Assembly: GCA_029582165.1 (NCBI GenBank)
Contig: CM055877.1
Span: forward strand, 1,909,523-1,973,522
Source of the DNA: Portulaca oleracea
Lineage: Eukaryota; Streptophyta; Magnoliopsida; Caryophyllales; Portulacaceae
Reading direction: 5' to 3'
DNA: 64,000 bases
Part shown: piece after piece, positions 22,956 through 35,009 of the stretch
Layout: each line of letters opens with the position of its first letter
How positions within the stretch are numbered: the stretch's first letter is position 1
Made by a program: the position numbers and the translations under genes
Notes under the pieces: generated by a model
The model's database searches: none
Seen by the model: the letters and a program-made list of their open reading frames with translations, nothing else
Told to the model about the DNA's origin: nothing

Positions 22956-23480
22956 TCAGTCATCATTATCCTTCCCCTTCCTACGTTTAGGGCAATCCCT
23001 CTTAAAATGACCTGTATCACCACAACCATAGCACACAAAATTGCTCATGTCCCTAGACTTGCCTCTACCCCTAGACTTCGACTGTCCCCTGCAATTATTC
23101 GAATTCCTATTGTCCTTCCTACCCCTGACACTTAAGGAACTTCCAGAAAATTCACCACTAGAATTCTTTCTGCAAAGGTCCTCATTGAGAAATACAGATT
23201 TAACCTCATCAAATTTAATCCCGTCACTACTCTTAGCACTACTAACAACAGTTAGAACTGTCTCCCAAGAATCAGGCATATAAGACAACAATATGCAAGC
23301 CTTAACATTCTCAACAAAAATCATCTTTACTGAAGCAAGTTGTGATAATATCTTAGTAATCTCATTTATATGATCAACCAGATCAGTATCCTCAGTCATC
23401 TTACAACTGGTTAATTTGCGAAACAAATATACTTGATTTGTTGCGTTTGGCTTCTCATACATCGCCTCTAGTGCCTCCAC
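22956..23480 (-). pseudogene. Copia gag, 3' part with CCHC zinc knuckle (copy B)
   Basis: Shares the gag core with copy A (MYEKPNATNQVYLFRKL and following) and continues through a basic RGRGKSRD segment to the zinc knuckle CYGCGDTGHFKRDC. The part before about 23480 is AATCGGA-block sequence read in frame, not gag. Confidence 0.88.
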
Positions 23481-24233
23481 CTTCACTTCAATTAATAATC
23501 GGAGGTGGAGGTCCACCTCCAAATTGGATTAATCGGAGGTGGGAAGACCTCCAAATCCAAACTTAATCGAATGAAGGTATCTCCACCTTCGCTCCAATTA
23601 ATAATCGGAGGTGGAGGTCCACCTCCAAATCCAATTAATCGGAGATGGGAAGACCTCCAAATCAAAACTTAATCAAAGGTACCCAACTCCAACTCCGACT
23701 CCGATTACCTCCGACTCCGATTAGCTGTTATATGTTTTCATAAAATGATTTCCTCGACTCTGATTACTTCTAACTCCAATTACCTCTTATTATATATCAT
23801 ACTTGTTAAAATAAAACACCAACAATAATTCATAAAAATGTTTCCATAACACACCACACATATAACATATCAAAAATAGTCTCTCAACCATCAGAATATT
23901 CCTTGAAAATTCCAAAACCATAAATTCCAAAACTTTCACAATCTATTATAAAAAAAATCAGTCATTTTAATTTTCAATTTTTTTTAAATTTTTTAAATTA
24001 ATTATTATAATCGGAGTTAATCAGACTTAACCGGATCGACTATAATCGGACTTAATCGGATTTAATCAGATCAAAGGTGGTCACCTCCATACCCGCCCCA
24101 ATTATAATCGGAGTCAGATTTTTAAATCGGATTCGGATTCAGAGTTTTTTTTTTTGTCGAATTCGGACTCGGATTTTTTAGTCGGAGCGAATCGGATTCG
24201 CTTCGGACTCGGACTTGACTATCATCCCTACTC
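23480..24233. other. AATCGGA-rich inserted block
   Basis: About 750 bp between the two gag copies, built of reiterated AATCGGA, TCCGACTCCGATT and GGAGGTGGAGGTCCACCTCC words. Two ~108-bp tandem units lie at about 23481-23590 and 23591-23690. The right end reads GGACTTGACTATCATCCCTA. No coding capacity; it looks like a degenerate non-autonomous element. Confidence 0.6.
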
Positions 24234-24831
24234 TTAAGGAACTTCCAGAAAATTCACCACTAGAATTCTTCATGCGAAGGTCCTCATTGAGCAATACAGA
24301 TTTAACCTCATCAAATTTAATCTCGTCACTACTCTTAGCACTACTAACAACAGTTAGAACTGTCTCCCAAGAGTCAGACATATAAGACAACAATATGCAA
24401 GCCTTAACATTCTCAACAAAAATCATCTTTACTGAAGCAAGTTGTGATAATATCTTAGTAATCTCATTTCTATGATCAACCAGATCAGCATCCTCCGTCA
24501 TCTTACAACTGGTTAATTTGCGGAACAAATATACCTGATTTGTTGTGCTTGGCTTCTCATACATCTCCTCTAATGCCTCTAGCAATTCCTTCATTTTCTT
24601 TTTCTCCATTACGTTAAACCTGATGTTCCGAACCAATGACATCCTGATCAGGGACACCGCCCAACGATCGAGCAGATCGTTCTTGGCCTGTTGCATGGAG
24701 TCTGACTTCTTCTCCAGCAGCGGAACATTTAGCGACATTCGAACACAGCATATCCTCAATCTGCAACTTCCAATAGGTGAAGTCAGATACGATCCGTCAA
24801 ATTTCTCGATTTCATAATGATCTTTCGACAT
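24225..24831 (-). pseudogene. Copia gag, 5' part (copy A)
   Basis: Begins MSKDHYEIEKFDGSYL after the primer-binding site and carries the Copia gag core QVYLFRKLTSCKMTEDADL, ITKILSQLASVKM and AYI/CILLSYMSDSWETV-like blocks. It ends where the AATCGGA-rich block joins, after about 205 residues, and lacks the zinc knuckle. Not functional as it stands. Confidence 0.85.
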
Positions 24832-24880
24832 TGTTTGAAAACGAGTTCTCTTTCAGCAACTTGCAGGCTCTTATACCAGT

Positions 24881-25276
24881 TGTTAGGATCGAAGAGCACT
24901 CAAGCAACCACAAACAATAGGAAACAACAGCGGAAAAGAAATCACAAATTTACACCAGAGGTTTAACGGGAAAAAAAACCCAAATCGGGAAAAAAAAACC
25001 ACGGAATCGATGCACTAGTAATAGGATGATTACAATTACACAAGTTATGTTTCTGTCTATCTCACTTGATGACTTTGGGGGGAGATTTGACCCCTATATA
25101 TATTAGTGGTACAAGGAAAATTAGGTTATAATGATAAGAAAAGCTGTCGCAGAACGAAAACATCCGCAAAAAGGAAATATCTGCAAAAAAGGAAATATCT
25201 ACGAGAAGGAAACATCTGAAAAAAGGAATGTTTTCCTTCTTTCCCTTTATTTCCCACTTGGTCTCCACGTACAACA
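24881..25276 (-). repeat. Copia 5' LTR
   Basis: On the - strand it begins TGTTGTACGTGG and ends CGATCCTAACA (TG...CA, with inverted TGTT/AACA ends). It is about 396 bp with a TATATATAGGGG promoter-like motif near 25095-25110. It is followed by a primer-binding site TGGTATAAGAGC (24867-24878), one mismatch from the initiator tRNA-Met site. Confidence 0.75.
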
Positions 25277-25500
25277 GTGTGCATGAAGGCTAGCAGCTAG
25301 ATACACTTTGTATATATATAATCCTCAATCAGTACTTGTCTTCAAAAATTAGATAATTCTTGAATAAAAATTAATATATATATATATATTATATGATTTG
25401 TAAAGACAAAAAAATCAAATTCCACCCATGTATTATATATATAGGTATACAAATACTCGTTCTAATTTAAAATCTGGCTGGTACAATGTTAGATATTGGT

Positions 25501-25745
25501 CTTAGAGCATGGGCAATGGGGAACTTTACCATGGAATTCTTATATCTTATCTCTCTTCCTATCTCTATCTCTCTCCTACTCACAAACTATTTTCACAAAA
25601 CATGGATCTCTGCACCATTCCATCTTTTGTGAAAATGCATGGTGAGTAGGAGAGAGAGAGATAGAAGAAGAGAGAAGGAGGAGAAAGAAAATACAGGAGT
25701 TCCATCATTTCCATGGTAAAGTTCTCCATTGCTCATGTTCCTAAT
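25501..25745. mobile_element. MITE with CATGG/CCATGG inverted ends
   Basis: Left GAGCATGGGCAATGGGGAAC, right TTCTCCATTGCTCATGTTC, extending inward as an inverted CTTTACCATGGAA/TTCCATGGTAAAG pair. The core is CT-rich then AGAG-rich, so the whole 245 bp forms a palindrome. Confidence 0.8.
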
Positions 25746-26675
25746 TCCATCTGTAACTAAATACCCTCAATGGTCAAGTCTTTGGTTAAAGATTGCTAAA
25801 TGGCATTAAAAATGTTTAAATATTATTTGTAGAATAATCTAATTGGAAGCAAATCTCAAGATACCATATGGCATAGTGCACAAAAAATGCATAAAAGAGG
25901 ATGAGGGAGGGATATATTCTGACCAACATTTGAGAATGTGGCATTGCTTAGCTTTTGGAAGACACTGATGTGAAAGATTTGATCTTGATCTGCTTGCTGG
26001 CTGCTATGGATTCCAGCATTTACACAGCATATATATTCCATTCCTTTGTTAATTAGTTGTATCAACTTCACTGTTCTACTGCCAAAAAAAAAAAAAAATA
26101 GTTGTATCAACAATTTTGACGGTTAACACTTCAAAAATATGATGAAACACTATAAAATTAATTAATATCATTATACTAGAAATAAAACAGTAATATTAAA
26201 AATTATAACTTTATATATAATTAAAATAATGTCAAAACAATATAGATCTCACATCCCATCCCATAGAAAAATGTGAAGGGGATGTAGGAACATAGACATA
26301 ACACAGTTTTTAGTAAGAAATAGGAAGACAGTTTGGAAGTTGACAGTCTTGATGATATTAATGTCAAGATAAATTGTATGGTTGGGATTATTGGCAATGA
26401 TATAAGCGTGCGATTTTTCGATGATCCACCAAACTGAAGTTATTGATCTTTTAGATACGTGATTGAGCTGTGATGGATTTTGACTGTCGTGGGTGCGAAC
26501 GTCTTTGCTGTGCTATTTATGTTTAGCAGTGTTTGGTTGTTACATTTTTCTCTTAGAGCTGGATGGTGATTGTTGTATTTTGCAGTTTGTTGTACTCTGT
26601 AAACTTTTAAGTCTTTTGGCATGACTATCAACAATCGGGGAAAAAAAATAGGAAAACAATTTCAAGCTTGAACCT
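25746..26675. other. Intergenic, no gene seen
   Basis: AT-rich. The T-rich 26400-26630 segment has the style of a LINE 3' untranslated end, but nothing coding was found. Confidence 0.45.
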
Positions 26676-26936
26676 TAAGGGTGCGTTTGGTTGGTCAATA
26701 ACCCTGGGGAAATGGTCAATTTTCCCGGGTTGACTTATTTTCCCCATGTTTGGATGTGAGTTGACTTCGGGAAAGTTTTCACGATGGTCCATCCATTTTC
26801 TCCATTTTCCTAGGTAAAATTTCCCATAGGGGGGCTAAGCGAAATTTTCCCAGAGAAATCTTTCCTATGAAAAACTTCCCATTGAAAATTTTTCCCGAGA
26901 AAATTTTCCATGGAGTTCCTATCAAACACTCCCTAA
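26676..26936. mobile_element. MITE, TTTTCCC-rich (copy 1)
   Basis: Ends AAGGGTGCGTTTGGTTGG and CTATCAAACACTCCCTAAG are inverted. The interior reiterates GGGAAAATT/TTTTCCC words. Related to 27555-27806. Confidence 0.65.
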
Positions 26937-27382
26937 GTTATTAAACCATGGATTACTTAATCCTCATGAAATGGGTCAACAACAATAGTACTAAAACATA
27001 ATTCAGCAATATGTACATACTACTTTTCAGTTGATCAAGTCAACCATTGTTTCTTAATTGTTTTCAATAATTTACCGACAGTTTGGTATGATTAGGTTTA
27101 GACAACTATATATACGTGAACCGTGATAATTATCAAAAGTAACTCTCAAATCCACAGTAGGTCTTCATATGTTGTATGATTGTTTAATTAAATGTTCATA
27201 TTTTATTTAAACAACGTAAATTTGACTCGTTTATTGGACCCTTGTAGCCCGGCCATGGGTTCCTAACCCCTATGACTAACAAATTTAATAGGATAGTACC
27301 AAGCTGTTCATGACAAGCATAATTCATCAATCATTCAATCCTACAATTTTTACTAATAGAAAATATTTTGCTTCCACTAACA

Positions 27383-27535
27383 ATGACGGATCTAGGTATA
27401 CTAATTAGAGGTGACCACTATACTATCATATTCATTAGATACACATAAAATTCATAATTTTTATCCCAAATTATACTAAACTTTTCTTTTTACCAGTGGC
27501 CTTGACTACCCCGCACTAACCCAGGGATCCGCCAA
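27383..27535. mobile_element. MITE-like repeat (GACGGATCTAGG ends)
   Basis: The left ATGACGGATCTAGGTAT and right AGGGATCCGCCAACGT are inverted. The core has ATAAAATTCATAATTTTTAT and AAATTATACTAAAC, shared with 10965-11096 and 63000-63090. Confidence 0.5.
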
Positions 27536-27554
27536 CGTCCACCAAAACTTGGAC

Positions 27555-27806
27555 ATTAGAGAGTGTTTAGTTAATAAAAAACCAGGGAAAAACTGATCAA
27601 TTTTTCCAAATTAACCTATTTATCCCATTTTTGGTTGTCTCAGGGCCTTTCGAAAATTTTACAAGGATCCCACAATCTCACTTTTATTCAGGGTAAAGTT
27701 TATGTAGGGGTTAGTGGAATTTTTTCCTTGCCAGGAAATGGAAAATTTTTCAAAAGAAATTTTCCACAGCAAAAATTTCGTTGGAATTCTTACTAAACAC
27801 TCTCTT
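27555..27806. mobile_element. MITE, TTTTCCC-rich (copy 2)
   Basis: Inverted ends AGAGAGTGTTTAGTTAATA and TTACTAAACACTCTCTTAA. Internal CAGGGAAAAACTGATCAATT and AATTTTCCACAG words are homologous to 26676-26936. Confidence 0.65.
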
Positions 27807-28371
27807 AATGAAAAACGTGGGAGATATAATGATTTACCATTTCGCTACCATTTCTTTCATACATAATTAGGTATACATGCATGACACCTTGAATGAGCAT
27901 TGATATAACATGACATTGCATGTTGTCATGCATCTTTGTTCTCTCAATCGGTCCGGTCTATTGTAAGAGAGAAAATGATGAATTACGTGTTGGGTGTGTT
28001 GAAGATTAAAGCATATAGACGTAGAGATGGACAAACACAGTACAATATGTTGCTATTTGAAGGTGGGTAATGACTGATGATGGATTAATAGATATATACG
28101 GGGGGGAAGATTGAAGAAGAGGAAGACAGAGATTTTTGTGAAGTCCCCAACCCCACTTCATCACTCACAATCTGATCTGGCACAGTGTTATTATAATCAA
28201 GTGGGGTTTCATTGAGGCAGTACAGTAAGTAAAGCTGTGGTAGGGCTTTGGTCGTGCGGGTATACACTAATAATTGAACCCCTTGTTCAATGCTTTAAAT
28301 TTTCAGTACTAGTCTCCCCTTGCATGTATATAACTCACAGTATTTATACATGGCAAGTGTCACAAAAATAA
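27807..28371. other. Intergenic, no gene seen
   Basis: No recognisable gene or repeat boundary. A (G)n run lies near 28100. Confidence 0.45.
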
Positions 28372-29527
28372 GGGTTGTTTGCATTTTGGACCCCGAAGTA
28401 TATGGTAATTTATTTTTTGAATCCTTGGTTTTATTATTTATTTTTTGGATCCTAATTATGTTTTATGGATTGAATAAAAAAAAGGACCTTAAAGTTTGTA
28501 GGTTGAAGAAAAAGGACCGTGTACTGTTTTTTTTTCTTCCCATGTTTGAATTTCTTCCGATTAGCGCCAAACTTCAGAACTAAGGTTAAAACTAATATTA
28601 AAGTTGTAGTACACCTCTCTTATTCATGTCAAAACTACTTAGACTATCCACAATAGCATGCATTCTCCAAAATGGAAAATGACAAGTACATGAATAGTAT
28701 GTTTAGTATTATTTTAATGGATAGTGGAGAATGGGTATTGATGCCCTCTTTCCTAGTTGGCACACTTTCTCTCCTCCTTTTTCTACATTCCTTTGAGTTC
28801 TGGAATTCTGCAGCATTCCAGAACTCAAAGGAATGGAAGAAAAGGAGGAGAAATGGTGTGCCAAGTAGGAGAGAGAGTGTCAGAATTTCATGGGTTTCAT
28901 TCCACATTGCTAGTGCTCTAATGATGAAGAATGGATTGAAGAATGTGATGAGGAATGAGTAATATATAATTATTAAAAAAGTACAAGAAAGAAAAAGATA
29001 AAACAAAATCAGTTTTATTTAATATTTTCTCTCTCCTAATTAATATTTTCTATCTCCTTGTTTCTCCATCTCTCTCTTCCACATCTCTATTTCTCTCTCA
29101 TGCATACCAAAAATAGTACAAGTATGTTGCAGCATACTTGGTATGCCATCATTTTTTATTTTTCCTTTTTATTTACACTCTCTCCAACATACTTGCTCCA
29201 AAAGTATGCCATTGTGGATAGCCTTAGACCCTGGTTACTTCAGGGTCTAATTAATTAGTTTCGACATGAAAAAGCAAGGTGTATTATAGCTTTAATGTTA
29301 GGTTTAACCTTAGTCATGAAGCCTGACACTAATCGATAGATAAATTCAAACATGGGAAGAAAAAGGAAAAACAATACACAAGACTTTTTTTCAACCTACA
29401 AACTTTAAGGTCCTTTTTTATTCAACCCATATACAAACTTTAATTTAAGGTCTAAAAAATAAATAATAAAACCAAGGGATTAAAAAATAAATTACCCTAA
29501 ATTTCAAGGTTCAAAATGCAAAAAACC
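28372..29527. mobile_element. Long-arm palindromic element, split by a nested MITE
   Basis: Outer ends GGGTTGTTTGCATTTTGGAC and TTCAAAATGCAAAAAACCC begin inverted arms of about 270 bp carrying AAAGTTTGTAGGTTGAA, CCATGTTTGAATTTC and CTCTTATTCATGTC words. An element at about 28642-29222 sits in the centre. An unsplit sister copy is at 44838-45386. No coding capacity. Confidence 0.85.
28642..29222. mobile_element. MITE nested in the palindromic element
   Basis: Inverted ends GACTATCCACAATAGCATGC and AGTATGCCATTGTGGATAG. CTTAG lies at both junctions as a likely target duplication. The first part contains its own palindrome around GAGTTCTGGAATTCTGCAGC (28795-28830). Confidence 0.8.
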
Positions 29528-29934
29528 CAAAAAATAATGTACTTGACCAACGACATAATTAAGACAAACTAATTAGTCTGATTTGAGGAACTGTGGTAAT
29601 TTTTACGTAAGACCATTTCACAGTAAATGATGTATAATTTTATGGTGACTATTTATTAATATATGGGTGGACTAATAATTTATTTGGATTTACTTTGATA
29701 TACAATCACCTCTTGATACGTTGTTAGTCACGTTCGTATTAAAAAAATATTCGAATATCACTTATCAGTTATAGTAAAATATTAAAAAAGTCAATGAAGA
29801 GTTCATTTTACGATAAATGTATGTATATGAGACGGTTTTATACTAGAATTTGTGCAAATTAAATGGCCAGCCTATATTAATTATGGTTGGTCTTGTTGAA
29901 TATGAAGAGTTTTGTGGTAATGGCAACAAGGTTT
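29528..29934. other. Intergenic, no gene seen
   Basis: AT-rich with no recognisable feature. Confidence 0.45.
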
Positions 29935-30200
29935 TTATTCTCTTTCTATGTTTTTTGTATCCCACATAGGAGGATTAATGTGGTTTCAAGTGGGTTTATA
30001 TATACCACTATTCCTCCTTGTATTGTATTAAGTTGAAAGTGGGTTTTATGGAGGAGGGTTTGGTGGGCACGGTGCTGTCAGTCCATCTGTTCCAGGCGGG
30101 GCTCGTGTGTCACACGGGTTGGGTCCGTTTTGATTCTGGTATCTTTTCTTTTGCATTAACTGGATTAATCCTTCCAAATTCTCTCATTAAGTTGAACTTC
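29935..30200 (+). repeat. LTR- or promoter-like fragment
   Basis: TCCCACATAGGAGGATTAAT, then GTGGTTTCAAGTGGG, TATATATACCACTATTCCTCC and a GC-rich stretch. This layout is typical of the transcription-start part of plant LTR retrotransposons. No partner LTR or internal domain found. Confidence 0.3.
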
Positions 30201-30342
30201 TAAAGTTCAGATTATTAATTATACTACAGCCTAAAGTTCAAATTATTTAAATCTAATTTCCCAATATTTAAAGTATAAATATTTCACAGTTTGATAGGAG
30301 GAAAGTCTATTTCCTATAAAGTGACAGTACATGTTAATTTGT

Positions 30343-30747
30343 TACTATCTCCATTGTTTTTTTTATTTGACTTTTTAACTAACTTCTCTCGTTTTATTAT
30401 GTTATTTTGCAATTCCAATAAAATATTAATTACTATTTTTCTTATTTTACTATTAACATTCATTGAATTAACCATACTTGCCCGTTTCTTTTATGCTTTA
30501 ACGCACTCAAACGCAACGCAACGCAACTTACCGCAACATAACGCAAATTACCATTACTTTGTAACTATTTAATTTCCACCACAATTTAACGCAATGCAAA
30601 CGCAAACGCAACGCAATGCAAACGCAACGCACAAAAGAACGAAACTTTAATTAGTAGTAATTTTCTCACTAACTACCTTATAAATTTTAGTGATATTATT
30701 TTCTCCTACCACCTCCAAAAGAAAGATAAAAAGAAATGGAGGGAGTA
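30343..30747. mobile_element. Stowaway-like element with a nested CGCAA MITE
   Basis: The left end TACTATCTCCATTG and right end AAATGGAGGGAGTA resemble inverted Stowaway termini. The interior contains the complete CGCAA element at 30471-30646. Confidence 0.45.
30471..30646. mobile_element. CGCAA-rich MITE, copy 2
   Basis: The left CCCGTTTCTTTTATGC and right CGCACAAAAGAACGAAAC are imperfectly inverted. The core is a run of AACGCAACGCAACGCAA words. Confidence 0.75.
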
Positions 30748-32283
30748 TTAAATAAAGAAAATCGAAGGTTTAAATCCATATTTTAATTTTTAAAAAATGT
30801 CTTTTATTATAAAATTTTGATCCAAATGGTTGAAGTTGAATTTGACTTTTCAATTTCAATTGAATTGTTAAAGTTTGGAAAAGCAAGGCCATAAACGACA
30901 AGATTAAAGGAAAGACAAGAGAAGAAATCAAATCCTTCAGAATATTTCATCAAAAAGAATCATGCATATTATCCCATTTATCTTAAAATATTTATCCAAT
31001 ATTCTCTTTTATAAAGTCTCGAAATAATGTCTACTTTTAAGGACAAAATAATATATAAACTATGTTAAACAAAATTATATGGGTTTGCTGTTTGCAAAAT
31101 ATTTAACTGACATATTAGAAATTTTGCTTAAATTATTATTTATTTTTAGAAGTTTAGACATGCTCAATATTCCATTCTTTTCATTAATATCATCTTTACA
31201 ATGCATTGAAAACATTAGGAATTTACATATCAAATATTACAATTTATATATGACGTACTTTTGGATTTCCTTTTTTCAAAATAACATTTGTCATTACAAT
31301 AAATTATATTGGTTTGAGATTAGTTAGAGCAACCAAAGCTATTTAAATTCATTACTTAGCTTTGGATTCTTCTTAAGAAAACTTGTTTTAATATTTTTTT
31401 TAAAAAAAATAGGTAAGTTGTCCGACTATTAAGCCCCCTATCCCGAGAATATACTAACTCATTGGGCTTATATAGAGGACACAGGCAGCTGGGGGTCAAC
31501 ACTCCATATAAGGCCCAAACCTTCTATTCATCACTCCCACATTCTAGAAAGTAGGAATGTTTCCACAAGAATCAAATTTTGAAGGAAGGGAATGAGAGGT
31601 GGGATGTTTACCAATGACATAGGAACCCATGGACAAATTGTGTTTCAATATATTTATGGGTTAAAATTTTTATTAGTATTTGATTAAATATTGGATAATT
31701 TTTACTTAAAATGCATTGCGAATTAAAATAAAAATATGACTAAAAGGTCTTCATACTCTGATGGAATTATTTTAAGGGCCCTATTATTTAACAAACAATT
31801 GTGGGGCGACATGTATTATCTTTGCTGTAGTTATTTATGGGAAACAGTCCGACCTATTTTCCGACACACAAAGCATTAATTGTAGAAATTATTGTTGATT
31901 ACGTTTATGTAGCTTTGATCAAGCCTAAATATTGAGGCTTGAAATGATAGTTGACTTCAACTACAACAACCCTAAACGTAAAAATGATTGTTTCTCGCAT
32001 TTTTTATATCAGAAACTAGGTTAGAATATCCTCAATAAATATTTGCAGCAAAAATAATGTGCAATTATTTGTCAAAATATAAAATCTTTGGTCGTTTTTT
32101 GAATTAAAATGAATGAAAAATTGAAGACAGGAAAATAGCTTAAACTTGCTTGGTTCTAAAGCAAAAAAAGAAATGAGCATCAAAGAGCGACTCCCGACAA
32201 GAATATTGCGTATACAAGCATCTCAATTCTGAAGCATAAGGGAACCCAAAAGGACACACCCTGCCCTTTATTTACCTTATGGC
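30748..32283. other. AT-rich intergenic DNA, no gene seen
   Basis: 1.5 kb without recognised exons. A GC-richer island at 31420-31560 contains GGGCTTATATAGAGG-like sequence that could be a promoter or LTR fragment, but it is not assignable. Confidence 0.4.
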
Positions 32284-32506
32284 TTGTTCTTTAGTTAGGT
32301 TGGACATAATTCTCACAACTTATCCTAACTTATATGAATTTATCCAAATCTATCTAAACATAACACAATTCTCAAAAAAACATTCACTCTAAAAATACAA
32401 TTCTCCAAAAAATTATCATAACTTATCCCAATCCATCTACACCTATCCAATCCAATCCCAACCTAGCTATCCCAACCTAATCTCAACCAATCCAAAGAAC
32501 AGGAAC
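32284..32506. mobile_element. MITE copy (TTAGGTTGGACA family)
   Basis: Ends TTGTTCTTTAGTTAGGTTGG and CCAATCCAAAGAACAGG. The core is repeated TATCCAAATC/CCAATCC words and AAAAAAACATTCACTCTAAAA, matching 18241-18440. Confidence 0.75.
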
Positions 32507-33064
32507 TCACAACCACCCAGAATACAATCATGTCAACCATATCAACCAATCCAAAAATCTTGCTTATTAGGTACCCAAGTTTTTTTTTGCTTTGCTTTTT
32601 TCTATTTTCCTTTTTAAGGAGACCAAGAAATCTTAGTAGAATGAATGCATGACCACCTTTGGGTAAAGTAACTTTATTTGCAATTGTACTGAAGCTTACT
32701 TTTGAAAATTAGATTATTCTTTTGAGATTATCATATTCTTGTGTTATTCGAATAAGTTTTATGCAGATATGTATATAATTTTATGAGCATGTATATATGT
32801 ACAGATTTATGAACATACAACTTTCTTTCTTATATCATATAATGCATTTGTAACTTGAGCTCGATTATAATTTAATTACGTATAATGACCATACAGTTTT
32901 AACTTCATGAGTTTACAATTTTTATTTTATGAGAATGTATGTACATTTATTAGTTTTATGAGTATGCTCATAAATTTATATATGTGTACTTATAAAATTA
33001 TACACATATACTTATAAAATTATGTGCTAGAATTATAGGAGTATGGTACGCCCTAGAGTATAAC
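32507..33064. other. AT-rich intergenic DNA
   Basis: Repeated TTTATGAG and TATATGTAC words near 32800-33030. No gene seen. Confidence 0.45.
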
Positions 33065-33582
33065 GGGTTTTTTGCTTTTTGGACCCTGTATTTTGGGGGT
33101 ATTTACGATCTGGACCCCCATGTTTCAAAGTTTACAATTTGGACCCTATACTTTGTTTCCGGCAACAATTTGGACATAATTAGAGGGGTCCGGCCAAAAG
33201 AGGCTCTTATTGTAGTTTGACTGATTTTTCCTTCCAAAGTTGCCCCTTAATTATTTCTGAACTTCCAAATTTACCCTTCATTTATTCGGTTTTCTGGGAG
33301 TTTGGAGTTGAATAGTCACTAAGGGTGGGATATGCGTATGGGCTGTGTAATTGAAGTCTTCACTCTAGTCAATTTCAAAAGGAAATTCAAAATAAATGAA
33401 TAAATGAAATAAGGGTAAATCGGTCAGTTTATGCAAGATTTTGGTCTTCACCGGAGTCAAACTTAACTTTGGGCTAAATTTTTTGGGTCCATATTGTATA
33501 AGGTCCAAATTGTAAACTTTGAAACATGGGGATCCAGATTGTAAATATCCCCAAAATACAGGGTCCAAGAAGCAAAAAACCC
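33065..33582. mobile_element. Palindromic element, GGACCC-word family
   Basis: Ends GGGTTTTTTGCTTTTTGGAC and CCAAGAAGCAAAAAACCC lie 518 bp apart. Arms of about 120 bp carry inverted CATGTTTCAAAGTTTACAAT and GTATTTTGGGGGTATTTAC words. Same architecture as 28372-29527 but different sequence. The central GGTGAAGACC/GGTCTTCACC part is unpaired. Confidence 0.8.
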
Positions 33583-33983
33583 ATAGTATAATCTTATAGT
33601 TCTGTTTTACTTCGACACATATTCAGTAAAATTTATTGGTAAATGAAAAGTTAAATTTTTGGTAAATAAAAGCAAGTTTAGGCAACTATCGAAAAAGTGA
33701 TACTTTAGAACAAAATATTAGCTTTTTAAAAAGAAAGTGAGTATTGATATTTGATAAACATTAATTTTTGATAAACTATTTGTGAATTTAGGTAACTGAT
33801 AGTAAATAATTGGCCAATTTCATTTACCTTTGAATTTTTCAGACCAGTGTTTAGGTTGCTAGTATACCAACATTTTCTTTCCACCATTTTTTTACCACAT
33901 TCTACTTAAATTAAATGACCTAGCTACATCAATTACTTATCCAACCTAAACTACATTTTCTTTATCCTCCTACTGTTACCTGT
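33583..33983. other. AT-rich intergenic DNA
   Basis: TTGGTAAAT-rich words resemble the TTACC-rich MITEs (7788-8012) but no ends are visible. No gene seen. Confidence 0.4.
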
Positions 33984-34327
33984 TCTTTGGATCGGTTGGG
34001 ATTGGATAAGTGTGGATGTGTTGAAATAAGTTATGATGTTTTTTTTTTGGGGAATTATGTTTTTAGAGTAGATGTTTTTTTGGGAAATTGTGTTAGGTTT
34101 GGATAGATTTGAATAAATTTGGATAGGGAAATTGGATTCTAATAATACGAACTTTTGGCCATATAAGACTTAATAATACGAACTTTCGATTAGGTTCTGA
34201 ATAATATGAACTTTGACCCACTGTTGTCCCCAATAATACGCCACCGAGTTAAGTTCAACTTAACTCGGTGACGGGATGACGTGGCGGCGGAAGCAAGTCC
34301 CTGTCAGCTTTATTTTGCCATGTTAGC

Positions 34328-34330
<3 letters not shown>

Positions 34331-34376
<46 letters not shown>
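34331..34376. repeat. (CT)n microsatellite
   Basis: About 22 CT dinucleotides in the left arm of the TIR element. A GA-rich counterpart lies at about 41925-41955 in the right arm. Confidence 0.9.
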
Positions 34377-34378
<2 letters not shown>

Positions 34379-34867
34379 CTTTCTCTCTCTTCCTCTTGTC
34401 GTTCCCAGCCAACTTCCTCCTCTTTTTTCTTCTTCCTCCTCTTCCTCCTCTCCTCCTAAACACCCTCTTTCTTCTTCTTCTTCCTCCACCAAACTAAACC
34501 CCAATTACAAATTCAAACACCCCCAGTATCATTTTTACAACCCAGAAAAAATTTGCAGACATCACAAACAACTTATCCTTCTTCTTCTTCAACCTCAAGC
34601 TCAAGCTCTCATCAATGGCGATCGACATGGACCCACCCACCCTGAACGACATACACTCCTCTGCCATTGACGACGAGAACTCCACCATCACAACCACCAC
34701 AACCACCGCAAGCTCCGCCACTATCGTCCCTCCGACAGCTTCCATTTCCCTCTCTCTCTCTCCTCCTCCATCCCCACCCACTTCTTCACTCCTTCCAAAA
34801 TCACCCAAATATTCTCCCCCAAATCCACCAAAATCCCCCATACCACACTTTAATCGATTCAAATTCA

Positions 34868-35000
34868 TCTGGGTATGTTCAAATTCGAGCAAATTCTTCT
34901 GGGTATGTTCAAATTCGAGCAAATTAAATTCTGGGTAAATAATATACTTACTTGAAGTGGTTTAATGTCTGGGTATGTTTCAAATTCGAGCAAATTCTTC
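34868..35000. repeat. Tandem 32-bp repeat, three copies
   Basis: Three copies of TGGGTATGTT(T)CAAATTCGAG CAAATT-type sequence (34871, 34903, 34973), with a short AT-rich spacer between the second and third. They lie in the left arm of the TIR element just before the LINE. Confidence 0.85.
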
Positions 35001-35009
35001 TCGGATTTC

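Larger units (their letters stand above)
22226..25276 (-). mobile_element. Ty1/Copia retrotransposon, truncated and rearranged
   Basis: On the - strand: 5' LTR (25276-24881), primer-binding site, gag start at 24831, a foreign block at about 24233-23480, a second partial gag with zinc knuckle, a protease/pre-integrase remnant, then a break near 22226. The polymerase, most of the integrase and the 3' LTR are missing. The two gag parts share about 340 bp at roughly 95% identity (hand-compared), so the foreign block is flanked by a direct repeat of gag. Confidence 0.85.
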
